This document shows positions 47,030-55,851 of a DNA stretch of 64,000 nucleotides, piece by piece (the stretch's first letter is position 1; every line of letters starts with the position of its first letter). The stretch covers positions 8,213,001 through 8,277,000 of the forward strand of contig NZ_CP108054.1 in NCBI RefSeq assembly GCF_036173125.1. Reading direction: 5' to 3'. The notes beneath the pieces are model-generated. The model did not search any database. It was not told where the DNA came from and was given only the letters and a program-made list of their open reading frames with translations. The translations under genes were made by a program, and so were the position numbers. The DNA is from Streptomyces sp. NBC_00286. GTDB lineage: Bacteria; Actinomycetota; Actinomycetes; Streptomycetales; Streptomycetaceae.

Positions 47030-47819
47030 GGGAACTGATGGCCTTCCGGCGGATCTGGCGTGCTCTGCGGACCATGGCGTACCCCTTGGTGAGGGCATGG
47101 TCCTTGGCGAAGGTACGGGTGATGGCCTGGCCTTCGACCAGCCGCTCGAACTCCTCGATGCGGGTGGAGCGGCGCACGGTGACGCGTTGCAGGGCGTACG
47201 GGCCCTGGCGACGGTTCGCCAGGCGGTTGCCGACGGCGAGGGACTGGGCGAAGCCCGCCTCGCGCACTGTACGGCGCACCCGGCGGCTGGAGTAGCCGTA
47301 GGGGTACGCGAACGAGGCGGGGCGGGTGCCGAGTTCGTCGGCGATGATCTCCTTGCAGCGCAGCAGCTCGAACCACAGTGCCTCGTCCGTGAGCTGGTCG
47401 AGCTGTGGATGCGTATGGCTGTGGCCGCCGATCTCGACGTCCGCGTCCGCGAGTTCGCGCACCTGGTCCCAGTCGAGCATCGTGTCCAGGGCGCCCCCGG
47501 AGTCGTACGAGCCGCGCAGCCAGCCCGTGGAGACGAACAGCGTGGCCGCGAAGCCGTGCTTGGCGAGCACGGGCAGCGCATGCCGGTGCACGCCCTCGTA
47601 ACCGTCGTCGAAGGTGACGAGGACGGGACGCTTCGGCAGCGGGCTCCCGGAACGCCAACTGTTCGCCAGCTGGGCGGTGTTGACCGGAGTGAACCCGCGA
47701 TCGTCCAGCAGAGCCATCTGCTCGGCGAAGGCCTCCGGCGCGACGGACAGGGCACGCGTCGCCTCGTTGGGCGAGGTGGAGACGGCGTGGTACATGAGGA
47801 TGGGCACAGGGGTGTTCAT
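47022..47819 (-). CDS. Polysaccharide deacetylase (NodB domain)
   Basis: 265 residues. NodB/CE4 fold: ILMYHAVS, TFDDGYEGVHRHAL (motif 1, D-D), GGHSHTHPQLDQL (motif 2, H-x3-H metal ligands), FAYPYGYSSRRVRRTV (motif 3). Zn-dependent removal of N-acetyl from a surface glycan. No signal peptide, so it may act in the cytoplasm on lipid-linked intermediates or be exported otherwise. GGAGGTGG precedes the ATG. Coupled to the flippase gene. Confidence 0.88.
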   Translation of the reverse strand: MNTPVPILMYHAVSTSPNEATRALSVAPEAFAEQMALLDDRGFTPVNTAQLANSWRSGSPLPKRPVLVTFDDGYEGVHRHALPVLAKHGFAATLFVSTGWLRGSYDSGGALDTMLDWDQVRELADADVEIGGHSHTHPQLDQLTDEALWFELLRCKEIIADELGTRPASFAYPYGYSSRRVRRTVREAGFAQSLAVGNRLANRRQGPYALQRVTVRRSTRIEEFERLVEGQAITRTFAKDHALTKGYAMVRRARQIRRKAISSRV

Positions 47820-47901
47820 ACGGAACCACCTCCGGCCGCGCGATCGCGCCCGGCGCAGGGCGTCGCCGCGCCCCGCGCCGTCATCACCAAGCGTGCCCTG
47901 C

Positions 47902-48906
47902 TCATGCTGCCGCCCCCTCGCGCCCGGGACCTTCCTCTATCTCGACCACCGAGAAAGTGGCGCCACCCCTGCGTGCCCGAACGCTGCCGAGAACGTACCC
48001 GCCCGCCGCCGTCACCACTCCGGTGACGATGGCGGCCGCCCGGCCCGCACCGCCGGGGCGGGCGAGGAGGGCGTCGCGCAGGCCGCGGGCCACTCCGGCG
48101 GGCAGCACGCGCGTGGTGTAGCGGCGCTCGGACTCCAGGCCCTTGTCGGCGCCGACGCTTCGGGCGACCAGGGCCTTCGAGAGGCCTTCCGCGTACGTAC
48201 GGGTGCGGAAGTAGGCGAAGTGCTCGCGGACTTCGGGCACCCGGTGGTGGATCACCGCGCGGTCGTCGATCAGCAGGATCGCGTCCGGCTGGGCGCGGGT
48301 GAGGCGGATGCACAGCTCCGTCTCCTCACAGCCCAGCGGCCGCTTGTCGCCGTCGCGCCCGATACCGGTCGCGAAGCCGCCCGCCACGTCGAAGGCGGTG
48401 CGGCGGAACGAGGCGTTGCCGCCCAGCACGTTCCGCACCTGTACGCGCCCCGGCGGCAGCCCCTTGTAGGTACAGCCGACGACCCAGTCGAACTCCTCCG
48501 GGAACCAGGCCGGGCGCCGGCCCGACGCCCAGATCGGAAAGGTCCGCCCGCCGACGGCCATCACCCGCGGATCCGTGTACGCCTCGGCGAAGTGATGCAG
48601 CCAGTCGCGCTCGGCGACCGCGTCGTCGTCGAGGAACGCGATGACCTCACCGCGGGAGGCCGCGATGCCGGTGTTGCGGCCCGCGGACAGGCCGCGAGGG
48701 CCCGCGTTGGCGAGCACCCGCACGTGACGCGTCTCCTTGTACTCCTTCGAAAGCCGGTCCAGGAGCGCCTGGTTGTGGTCCACGACCAGCAGCGTCTCCA
48801 GGGCGGGCCGGGACTGCGCCCGCACCGAGGAGACCGCCGCGAGGATGTCCTCCCAGCGGTCCTCGGTGTAGACGCAGATCACCACCGAGATGTCGACCGT
48901 GCTCAA
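47902..48906 (-). CDS. Glycosyltransferase family 2
   Basis: 334 residues. GT-A fold: ISVVICVYTEDRWEDILAAVSSVRAQ, GPRGLSAGRNTGIAASRGEVIAFLDDDAVAERDWL (DDD metal site), GNASFRRTAFDVAGGF, GCEETELCIRLTRA, and a C-terminal hydrophobic helix (about 300-320) that may associate with the membrane. TTG start at 48906 with GGAGAGG upstream; it overlaps the stop of the previous gene. Adds a sugar during assembly of the surface polymer. Confidence 0.87.
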   Translation of the reverse strand: MSTVDISVVICVYTEDRWEDILAAVSSVRAQSRPALETLLVVDHNQALLDRLSKEYKETRHVRVLANAGPRGLSAGRNTGIAASRGEVIAFLDDDAVAERDWLHHFAEAYTDPRVMAVGGRTFPIWASGRRPAWFPEEFDWVVGCTYKGLPPGRVQVRNVLGGNASFRRTAFDVAGGFATGIGRDGDKRPLGCEETELCIRLTRAQPDAILLIDDRAVIHHRVPEVREHFAYFRTRTYAEGLSKALVARSVGADKGLESERRYTTRVLPAGVARGLRDALLARPGGAGRAAAIVTGVVTAAGGYVLGSVRARRGGATFSVVEIEEGPGREGAAA

Positions 48907-49724
48907 GACACCTCTCCTCGCGTGCTGTCCAGCGCGACCGCGTGATGTGAACGGCGGCGCAGCGAACGGCGGTTGGAGCGCTCCTTCAGGATCACCTTGA
49001 GCACGCGCAGTCCGTCCCGGACGGCCCGCAGATTGCTCGCGCCGTGAATGCGCAGATACTCGTGGCTCGGTATCTCCTGCACCTTCAGTCCGGCCTTGAC
49101 CACCCGGATGTTCATCAGGGTCTCCACCTCGAAGCCGGTGCAGTCGAGGTCGATCTTGTCGAGGCAGTGCCGCCAGAACGCGTTGTAGCCGTAGCAGAGG
49201 TCGGTGTAGCGGGCGCCGAACTTGCGGTTGACGGCCGTGCACAGCGCCCAGTTGCCCAGCTTGCGGATGGGCGTCATGTCGTCCGTGCCGCCGCCGTTGG
49301 CGAACCGCGAACCCTTCGCGAAGTCCGCCCCGGACACCAGCGCGGAGACATACGACACGATCTCGTTGCCGTCGGCCGAGCCGTCCGCGTCGACCATCAC
49401 GATGATGTCGCCGGTGCAGGCCGCGAAGCCGGTGATCAGGGCATCTCCCTTCCCCTTTCCGGTCTGCTTCACCACCCTGACGTCCGGCCACAGTTCGCGG
49501 GCCACTTCTACCGTGTTGTCGGTGGAATTGCCGTCGACGAGAACCACTTCGTGGATCCACGCCGGCAGTGTCTTGAAAACGTAGGGGAGATTTTCCGCCT
49601 CGTTCATGGCGGGAATCACCACACTCACCGGAGGCGTGATCGCCAGGTGAGAAGATATGGGCCGGTACTGACCGGCCGTGGACGGTTCCTGTCCCGAAAC
49701 TGCCGGGTGCAGAAAAGAACTCAT
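48903..49724 (-). CDS. Dolichol-phosphate-mannose-synthase-like GT2
   Basis: 273 residues. GT2 family of the DPMS type: PPVSVVIPAMNEAENLPYVFKTL, VVLVDGNSTDNTVEVA, KGDALITGFAACTGDIIVMVDADGSADG (D-x-D), FAKGSRFANGGGTDDMTPIRKLGN. No membrane helix. It likely makes a polyprenyl-phosphate sugar or starts the lipid-linked chain in the polysaccharide cluster. Coupled to the next gene by a TTGA overlap. Confidence 0.87.
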   Translation of the reverse strand: MSSFLHPAVSGQEPSTAGQYRPISSHLAITPPVSVVIPAMNEAENLPYVFKTLPAWIHEVVLVDGNSTDNTVEVARELWPDVRVVKQTGKGKGDALITGFAACTGDIIVMVDADGSADGNEIVSYVSALVSGADFAKGSRFANGGGTDDMTPIRKLGNWALCTAVNRKFGARYTDLCYGYNAFWRHCLDKIDLDCTGFEVETLMNIRVVKAGLKVQEIPSHEYLRIHGASNLRAVRDGLRVLKVILKERSNRRSLRRRSHHAVALDSTRGEVS

Positions 49725-50081
49725 GAGTCTGATCCCTCTCGTCCGGTGGACCGCCCGCCCCTGGGGCAGTCCGGCTATGTGTCCGGTTCGAAAGGGGGGT
49801 TCTCACTTACGGCATGCCGGAATGTATCTCCGTACACGCCGGGTGAGCTGGCAAAGCTGGCCGGCTGGATAAGCCGGTCGCGCGGCACGCGCCCCGGAGC
49901 CACTGGTGAACAGAGCCACTTGCGGAAACCGGGCACGGCACCCCCCTACCGCGCCCCGCAGCGGAAACCATCGCGGTCCTTGAGCCCTCCCCTAGAGCCG
50001 CTTGATGATGGACCGATGCGGGATGAAGAAATATGACGTTGTTGACGATTGTGACGCTGTGGCAAGACCTGGAACGAGACC
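49725..50081. other. Intergenic region upstream of GT2 genes
   Basis: About 357 bases with no supportable gene. AT-richer stretch near 50020-50060 and a weak stem around 49855-49880 (ccggctggataagccgg). It should hold the promoter for the leftward glycosyltransferase operon and the terminator of the FemAB-like gene. Confidence 0.45.
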
Positions 50082-51203
50082 TCACATTTTCTTAGGTTTG
50101 GTCGCTACCCGACTCCTCGAACGGATCTCTCCCATCCGCTTGAGGAGTTTGTCGGCCGGCTCGAACAACTCCGGCCGCGCCAGCACCGCATTCCGCAGCG
50201 CCCGGACCGGAGCGCGTCGCGCCCGGTGCCCGAGCGCCACCGGATGGCGGCGCGTCACCAACCCTTCGGACACGAAGATTTCGCGTGTCTTCAGGGAGTC
50301 CTTGTATTCCTTCTGCCCCCGGCCCAGATCCAGATAGGCGATACCGTCGGCGGCTGCCGCCTCGGCCATCCGCAGATGCAGGACAAGCCCGGGGGAGTAT
50401 TTGGAGAATGCCGGATCGTACGCCGGGAACCAGCACGCCAGTACGCGCTCGGAACGCAGCCCGAAGTGCGCGGCGATCGGCTTGTCGTCCACGTAGAGCA
50501 CCGACAGGATCCCGGCGAACGACTCGGAGCGGCTGTGGAACAGCTGCCACACCAGCCGGGTGATCCACTCGTGCGCGAAGCGGTCGCTGCGTCCGGTCCT
50601 GCGGTACTGCGCCGACTTCCACGCCATCAGCGTGCGCAGCGCCTTGGGATCGCGCTCGTCGTGCACATAGCGCACCTCGCCGTGATCCCTGCCGAGCTTG
50701 CGCTCCTTGGCGAGCGTCGACTTGGTGAACTTCGGTGACCGGGTGCGCAGTTGGCTCAGATACGCCTCGTAGCCCTGGTCGACGTCCATGACCGGGGACG
50801 GGAAGCCGCCGGTGGCCGCCGGCGCGAACGGCGTCTGGCCCGCCGCCAGATGATCGAACTCCCACACCACGAGCCCGCACGCCCGCAGCAGGTCCCGCGC
50901 GTCCCAGCTGAATCCGGGCCGGTGCACCACGCCCTGACAGTCCGATACACCTAGACCTATCGCCCGGCCGACGCCGCTGGCGCCGCGCTGGAACGGAAAG
51001 AAGGCCGCGGGCTCCCCGCCCTCCCGCACGACAGCTATTCGCACGCCGCGCCGGCAACGCCCCACCGCGAGCGCGAACTCCGGTGACAGGAACGGGTTCG
51101 CCAGCTCGGGCGAGCCGTTGAGATGGGCCTTCGACTGGAAAGCCGACCACGCCACCCGATCGGCGGCCGTCAGTTCGCCGGGGCGGTACACGCTGATGTC
51201 CAC
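50082..51203 (-). CDS. FemAB/GNAT-like acyl- or aminoacyltransferase (CelD/BcsL type)
   Basis: 373 residues. Two GNAT-like subdomains as in FemAB and CelD proteins; landmarks: ANPFLSPEFALAVG, YLSQLRTRSPKFTKSTLAKERKLGRDHGEVRYVHDE, LYVDDKPIAAHFGL, YDPAFSKYSPGLVLHLRMAEAAAADGIAYLDLGRGQKEYKDSLKTRE. Such proteins acylate polysaccharides or cell-wall intermediates. GTG start at 51203, one base after the upstream gene's stop. Confidence 0.85.
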   Translation of the reverse strand: MDISVYRPGELTAADRVAWSAFQSKAHLNGSPELANPFLSPEFALAVGRCRRGVRIAVVREGGEPAAFFPFQRGASGVGRAIGLGVSDCQGVVHRPGFSWDARDLLRACGLVVWEFDHLAAGQTPFAPAATGGFPSPVMDVDQGYEAYLSQLRTRSPKFTKSTLAKERKLGRDHGEVRYVHDERDPKALRTLMAWKSAQYRRTGRSDRFAHEWITRLVWQLFHSRSESFAGILSVLYVDDKPIAAHFGLRSERVLACWFPAYDPAFSKYSPGLVLHLRMAEAAAADGIAYLDLGRGQKEYKDSLKTREIFVSEGLVTRRHPVALGHRARRAPVRALRNAVLARPELFEPADKLLKRMGEIRSRSRVATKPKKM

Positions 51204-51204
51204 G

Positions 51205-51660
51205 TCAGGAAGCCTGTCTCTTCACCGTACGGCCGCGCAGGCGCCGTACCAGGACCAGCAGGAGCATGAGGGAGCTGAGCGCGGCAACGACCGCGATTCC
51301 ACCCTCGACCGACCACCGGTGCACCGCCAGCATGGCCTGGGCGACCAGGATGTTGACCGCTACCGCTGCGGACAAAGACGCCACGATGCGGCCGAACGGT
51401 TCCAGTCCGCGCAAACTGGCCGCAACTGCGGTTCCCGGCGCGGCGAGCAGGAAGAACAGCGTGAACGGCGCACGCAGCGGTGAGTCCGCGTCAATGAGCG
51501 CCAGCGCCGCACCGACCCCGGCGATCGCCGCGGCGGCCCCCGCGAGCAGTGGCAACAGGTCCCTCCCCGGACCCTGTCGCGACGACCCGTCTCTGCCTGC
51601 GGCAGCTGCTTCTGATGAAGATGAACCTGATGAAGATGACTTGATGCGCATGGTCTGCAT
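51205..51660 (-). CDS. Small four-helix membrane protein
   Basis: 151 residues. A Ser-rich cytoplasmic N-terminus (SSSSGSSSSE) then four membrane segments, RRLRGRTVKRQAS at the end. No family recognised. Its stop is one base before the FemAB-like start, so it belongs to the surface-polysaccharide run and is a plausible membrane partner. Start ATG 51660; ATG 51651 possible. Confidence 0.65.
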   Translation of the reverse strand: MQTMRIKSSSSGSSSSEAAAAGRDGSSRQGPGRDLLPLLAGAAAAIAGVGAALALIDADSPLRAPFTLFFLLAAPGTAVAASLRGLEPFGRIVASLSAAVAVNILVAQAMLAVHRWSVEGGIAVVAALSSLMLLLVLVRRLRGRTVKRQAS

Positions 51661-51808
51661 TGGCGTCTTTGCCCCCCGAAGCGCCGGATGCCGGGCTTCA
51701 ATGTCGCTCAGCGGGCAGTCGGACGTCAAGATGCGGAAGCGCCAAGTACGAGTTCCCCGGAGGACGGAATCCTCCGGGGAACTGGCGATCATCTGGGGTG
51801 AGTTGGGG

Positions 51809-53017
51809 CTACGGGACGAGCTTCAGCAGCTTGTTGGGGGAGCCGCTGCCGGGGCTGGTGACCGCGTTCGAGGTCGCGCCGGCCACCAGGGCCGAGGCCA
51901 CCGACGCGGGCGAGGCCGACGTGTGGTTCGCCAGGTAGACCGCCGCGGCGCCCGCGACATGAGGGGTCGCCATGGACGTACCGGAGATGGTGTTGGTGGC
52001 GGTGTCGCTGGTGTGCCATCCCGCGGTGATCGAGACGCCTGGGGCGAAGATGTCCAGCACGGAGCCGAAGTTGGAGAAGCTGGCCCTGGCGTCCGTGTTG
52101 CTGGTGGCGCCGACGGTGATCGCCGAGGCGACGCGGGCGGGGGAGTACGAGGAGGCGTTGGCACTGGAGTTGCCGGCCGCGACCGCGTAGGTCACACCGC
52201 TCGCGATGGAGTTCGCGACGGCCGTGTCCAGCGCGGTGGAGGCGCCGCCGCCGAGCGACATGTTGGCGACCGACGGGCCGCTGGCGTTCTCGGTGACCCA
52301 CTCGATGCCGGCGACGACACCCGCGGTGGTGCCGGAACCGGCGTTGTTGAGCACGCGTACCCCCACGATGTCCGCCTTCTTGGCGACGCCGTAGGTGGAG
52401 CCCGCGATGGTCGTGGCCACATGTGTGCCGTGACCGTTGCCGTCCTGTGCGGTGGTGTCGCCGTCCACGGCGTCGTAACCGTCCGCGGCCCGCCCGCTCA
52501 GCTCGCCGTGCGTGATCCGTACGCCGGTGTCGATGACGTACACGGTCACCCCGCTGCCCGCCGAGTCCGGGTAGGTGTACGTGGTCGACAGCGGCAGCGC
52601 GGACTGGTCGATGCGGTCCAGGCCCCAAGGGGCGTTGGACTGCGTGGTGTCGGCGAGCTGCACCCGCTGGTTCTGCTCGACCGAGGCCACGGAGGGATCG
52701 GCCGCGAGTCTCTTGGCCTCGGTCGCCGTGAGCGACGCCGTGTAGCCGTTGAGCGCGGTGTCGAAGGTCTTCTTCACCGTGCCGCCGTACTCGTTGATCA
52801 GTTCCTTGCCCTGGGTGGAAGCGGCCTTGAAGTCCGCGCTCTTCTTCAGCGTGACGATGTAGCTGCCCTTGATCGCGGTGGGGGAGTCCGCCGCGAGCAC
52901 CCGGCCCTGGGCCGGGGCGGCCTGGGCGGGCAGCGCGGTGACCGCTGCCAGCAGGGCGGCGGTGGCGACGGTCGTGGTCGCGGCGACCCGGATCTTGTTG
53001 CTGCGCAGTCGTGCCAT
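51809..53017 (-). CDS. Secreted subtilisin-like serine protease (S8A)
   Basis: 402 residues: signal peptide 1-34, I9 inhibitor-type propeptide (about 50-125), subtilase domain with Asp163 (VIDTG), His196 (GHGTH), Ser348 (GTSMA), and oxyanion Asn in AAGNSS. Proteinase K/aqualysin-like. Autoprocessed extracellular protease. Start ATG 53017 (MARLRSNK) with GAGGAGG 11-16 bases upstream; the earlier in-frame start lacks a signal-peptide-like sequence. Confidence 0.92.
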   Translation of the reverse strand: MARLRSNKIRVAATTTVATAALLAAVTALPAQAAPAQGRVLAADSPTAIKGSYIVTLKKSADFKAASTQGKELINEYGGTVKKTFDTALNGYTASLTATEAKRLAADPSVASVEQNQRVQLADTTQSNAPWGLDRIDQSALPLSTTYTYPDSAGSGVTVYVIDTGVRITHGELSGRAADGYDAVDGDTTAQDGNGHGTHVATTIAGSTYGVAKKADIVGVRVLNNAGSGTTAGVVAGIEWVTENASGPSVANMSLGGGASTALDTAVANSIASGVTYAVAAGNSSANASSYSPARVASAITVGATSNTDARASFSNFGSVLDIFAPGVSITAGWHTSDTATNTISGTSMATPHVAGAAAVYLANHTSASPASVASALVAGATSNAVTSPGSGSPNKLLKLVP

Positions 53018-53332
53018 TACGAGGGAGTCCTCCTCTAGGCGGCGCGCGCCGGGGTGGGGGCGCACGTCTGTGGGGGGTGCGCGCGTGATCGCGCGCACAA
53101 CCAGGAGCGTTGCGTTCCGCTACCGGCTGAGACACCAGCGTGATCCGAACTTCCGTACAGCTCAAGGGAGTTGAGGCTTTGTCATGTGTACGTCACGTGA
53201 AGGAAATGAGGCGCGGGGTGATGTGCGGTGTGACTCCCAGTAAGTCCGGGAAAGTATTGGCATGGACACTTCCCGTCAACTGTGTGCGGTGGTACGCAAG
53301 TTATGGCAGAGATCCTGCTAAAGGGAGGTTCC
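53018..53332. other. Divergent intergenic region, subtilase / SGNH esterase
   Basis: About 315 bases, no gene seen. AT-richer than average between 53150 and 53330, holding promoters for two secreted enzymes. No convincing dyad or conserved box found. Confidence 0.45.
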
Positions 53333-54142
53333 ATGCGACGTTCCCGACTTATGGCATACACGACCTCATTACTCCTCGCCGTCGCTTTCGCCCTCACCGG
53401 GGCCACGGCGGCGCAGGCATCGGAACAGTCCGCGGCGACCGGCTATGTGGCCCTCGGCGACTCCTACTCCTCCGGAGTCGGCGCGGGCAGCTATATCGGC
53501 TCCAGCGGCAACTGCAAGCGCAGCACGAAGGCGTACCCGCACCTCTGGGCCGCCGCCAACTCACCCTCGTCGTTCCACTTCACGGCCTGCTCGGGCGCTC
53601 GTACGGGTGATGTCGTGGCCAACCAGCTGGGCCCGCTCGGCTCCGGCACCGGACTCGTCTCCATCACCATCGGCGGCAACGACGCCGGGTTCGCCGATGT
53701 CATGACGACCTGTGTGCTGCAGTCCGAGAGCGCCTGCGTCGCCCGCATCAACACGGCGAAGGCGTACGTCGACTCGACGCTGCCCGGCAGACTCGACTCC
53801 GTCTACTCGGCGATCAGCGCGAAGGCTCCGGCGGCCCATGTGGTCGTCCTGGGCTACCCCCGCTTCTACAAACTCAGCGGCAGCTGCGTGGCCGGCATGA
53901 CCGAAGGCGAACGGTCCGCCATCAACAACGCCGCCGACTATCTGAACAGCGCCATCGCCAAGCGTGCCGCCGACCACGGCTTCACCTTCGGCGACGTCGT
54001 GCCCACCTTCACCGGGCACGAGATCTGCTCCGGCAGCTCCTGGCTGCACAGCGTCAACTGGCTGAACATCGGGGAGTCGTACCACCCGAAGGCGGCCGGA
54101 CAGTCCGGCGGTTATCTGCCCGTGCTCAAGAGCGTGGCCTGA
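53333..54142 (+). CDS. Secreted SGNH lipase/esterase
   Basis: 269 residues. Signal peptide 1-29, then SGNH blocks: GDSYSSG (block I, Ser44), SGAR (block II), GGNDAG (block III) and a late SYHPKAAGQ (block V His). Three to four Cys pairs typical of the Streptomyces secreted lipase group, with no other domain. Leu13, in the signal peptide, is encoded by TTA (53369-53371). GGGAGG precedes the ATG. Confidence 0.9.
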   Translation: MRRSRLMAYTTSLLLAVAFALTGATAAQASEQSAATGYVALGDSYSSGVGAGSYIGSSGNCKRSTKAYPHLWAAANSPSSFHFTACSGARTGDVVANQLGPLGSGTGLVSITIGGNDAGFADVMTTCVLQSESACVARINTAKAYVDSTLPGRLDSVYSAISAKAPAAHVVVLGYPRFYKLSGSCVAGMTEGERSAINNAADYLNSAIAKRAADHGFTFGDVVPTFTGHEICSGSSWLHSVNWLNIGESYHPKAAGQSGGYLPVLKSVA

Positions 54143-54163
54143 CCGCCAAGTTGTGAGACGCGC

Positions 54164-55807
54164 CTACGGCGTAGGGGAGGCCCCGCCCGTTGTCGGGGTC
54201 TCCGTCTCACACGTCACCGAGAACGCCACCGAGTCGGACGTCGCATGTACGGGGCTACGGACCTCGACGCTCATCTCGTTCTCGTAGGTGCCGTCGGCGT
54301 TGTGCTTCGTCTCCACATGGTTGACCTGCTGGGACGTGTCACCGCCGGAGAACGACAGCGACTTCCAGCCCGGATCCGAGGGCTCCCCGCTCTGTGTCAC
54401 CCAGCGGTAGTCGACCTCCGCCGGGGCGCGGCCCACCGTGATCGTCGCCGTGAACGTGGGCGCCTCCGCTCCCGGCGGCGGACAGGCGCCGCTGTACTGC
54501 GTGTTGGAGCCCGACAACGACACCTCGACGGACTGGGGAGGCGGGGAGCTCGTCTGGCCGCCGTCCGTCGAGCCGCCGTTCGTGCCACCGTCCGTGCCCG
54601 AAGTCTCGCCGGTGGTCGTACCGCCGTCGTCGCCGCCTCCGCTCGTACCGCCGTTGTCCTCGCCGCCGGTCGTGGAGCCGCCGTTGCCGGTGCCGCCCGT
54701 GGTGCCACCGGTGGTGCTGCTCTCGTCGCTCCCTCCGTTGTCATTGAGCAGGGCGTACGTCAGTCCCGCGAAGGCGAGCGCGAGGGCGACCAGGCCCGCG
54801 ATCAGGACGACCGTGGCGCGCCGGGGATGGGCGGGCTCGGCGGGCTGTGCGGTGGTGGTCGTGGCGGCGGGGGTCGGGGGCGCGGTGGGAGCGGCCGGCT
54901 GGGGGTGTGGTGCGGGCCGGGTCGGCTGGGGGAGGGCCGCGACGGTCGGCGCGTAGGCGGCGGCTGTCGTACGAGGCGTGCCGCCTGCCGCGATCAGGCG
55001 CAGGTCTTCCTCGGCGGCCTCGCCCGAGAGTCGTTCGGCCGGTTCCTTGCGCAACAGGCCCTCGATGACCGGGGTCAGCGGGCCCGCACGGCGCGGCGGC
55101 GGCAGCTCCTCGTCGACGACCGCGCGCAGGGTGCTGAGCGGGGTGTCCTGGCGGAACGGCGAGTTTCCCTCGACCGCCGCGTACAGCATCACGCCCAGCG
55201 ACCACAGGTCGGACTCGGGACCCGGCGTGCGCCCCAGCGCACGCTCCGGCGCCAGGAACTCCGGCGAGCCGATCACCTCGCCCGTCATGGTGAGTGCGGA
55301 GCTGCCCTCGACCATGGCGATGCCGAAGTCGGTGAGGATGATGCGGTCGTCGTTCGACATCAGTACGTTGCCGGGCTTCACGTCGCGGTGCAGTACCCCG
55401 GCCTCGTGCGCGGCGCGCAGTGCGGCCAGCACCTCGGCACCGATGTGCGCGGTGCGCTGCGGCGACAGCGGGCCCTCGGCGTCCAGGAGGTCGTAGAGAG
55501 AGATGCCGCGGACCAGCTCCATCACGATCCAGGGGCGGCCCTCTTCCATGGCCACGTCGTACACCGTCACCACGTTCCGGTGCGCCACCCGGGCCGCGGC
55601 CCAGGCCTCGCGCTCCAGGCGCGCGTACATCCGCTCCACCTCGGGAGCGGGCAGCCCGGCCGGGGCGCGTACCTCCTTGACGGCGACCTCGCGGTGCAGC
55701 ACTTCGTCACGGGCGCGCCAGACGGTCCCCATGCCGCCCTCGCCCAGCGGGGACAACAGGCGGTAACGCCCCGCGATCACCCGTTCACTGCGTGCCTCTT
55801 CCGACAC
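54164..55807 (-). CDS. Membrane Ser/Thr protein kinase (PknB type)
   Basis: 547 residues. Kinase domain 13-270: glycine loop GEGGMGTVW, VAVKEV (Lys44), HRDVKPGN (140-147), DFG (160-162), GSPEFLAPE. Pro/Ala/Thr linker, one membrane helix (331-354), then a Gly/Thr/Ser/Asp-rich linker of about 80 residues and a beta-rich extracellular domain with two Cys (about 440-547). No PASTA repeats. GTG 55807 chosen as start; it follows GGGGGA and removes an unlikely N-terminus. Sensor of an unknown extracellular signal. Confidence 0.9.
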   Translation of the reverse strand: MSEEARSERVIAGRYRLLSPLGEGGMGTVWRARDEVLHREVAVKEVRAPAGLPAPEVERMYARLEREAWAAARVAHRNVVTVYDVAMEEGRPWIVMELVRGISLYDLLDAEGPLSPQRTAHIGAEVLAALRAAHEAGVLHRDVKPGNVLMSNDDRIILTDFGIAMVEGSSALTMTGEVIGSPEFLAPERALGRTPGPESDLWSLGVMLYAAVEGNSPFRQDTPLSTLRAVVDEELPPPRRAGPLTPVIEGLLRKEPAERLSGEAAEEDLRLIAAGGTPRTTAAAYAPTVAALPQPTRPAPHPQPAAPTAPPTPAATTTTAQPAEPAHPRRATVVLIAGLVALALAFAGLTYALLNDNGGSDESSTTGGTTGGTGNGGSTTGGEDNGGTSGGGDDGGTTTGETSGTDGGTNGGSTDGGQTSSPPPQSVEVSLSGSNTQYSGACPPPGAEAPTFTATITVGRAPAEVDYRWVTQSGEPSDPGWKSLSFSGGDTSQQVNHVETKHNADGTYENEMSVEVRSPVHATSDSVAFSVTCETETPTTGGASPTP

Positions 55808-55851
55808 GGACGTCCCCCATTCGCAACCGCACCATTCTGAACAAAAGTAGC

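Noticed and set aside
47629..47755. Long N-terminal extension of the flippase frame into the deacetylase gene
   Set aside because: It is a shadow of the deacetylase frame; GTG 47029 fits an overlapping start.
54245..55840. 531-codon plus-strand frame opposite the Ser/Thr kinase
   Set aside because: The minus strand carries an intact kinase domain.
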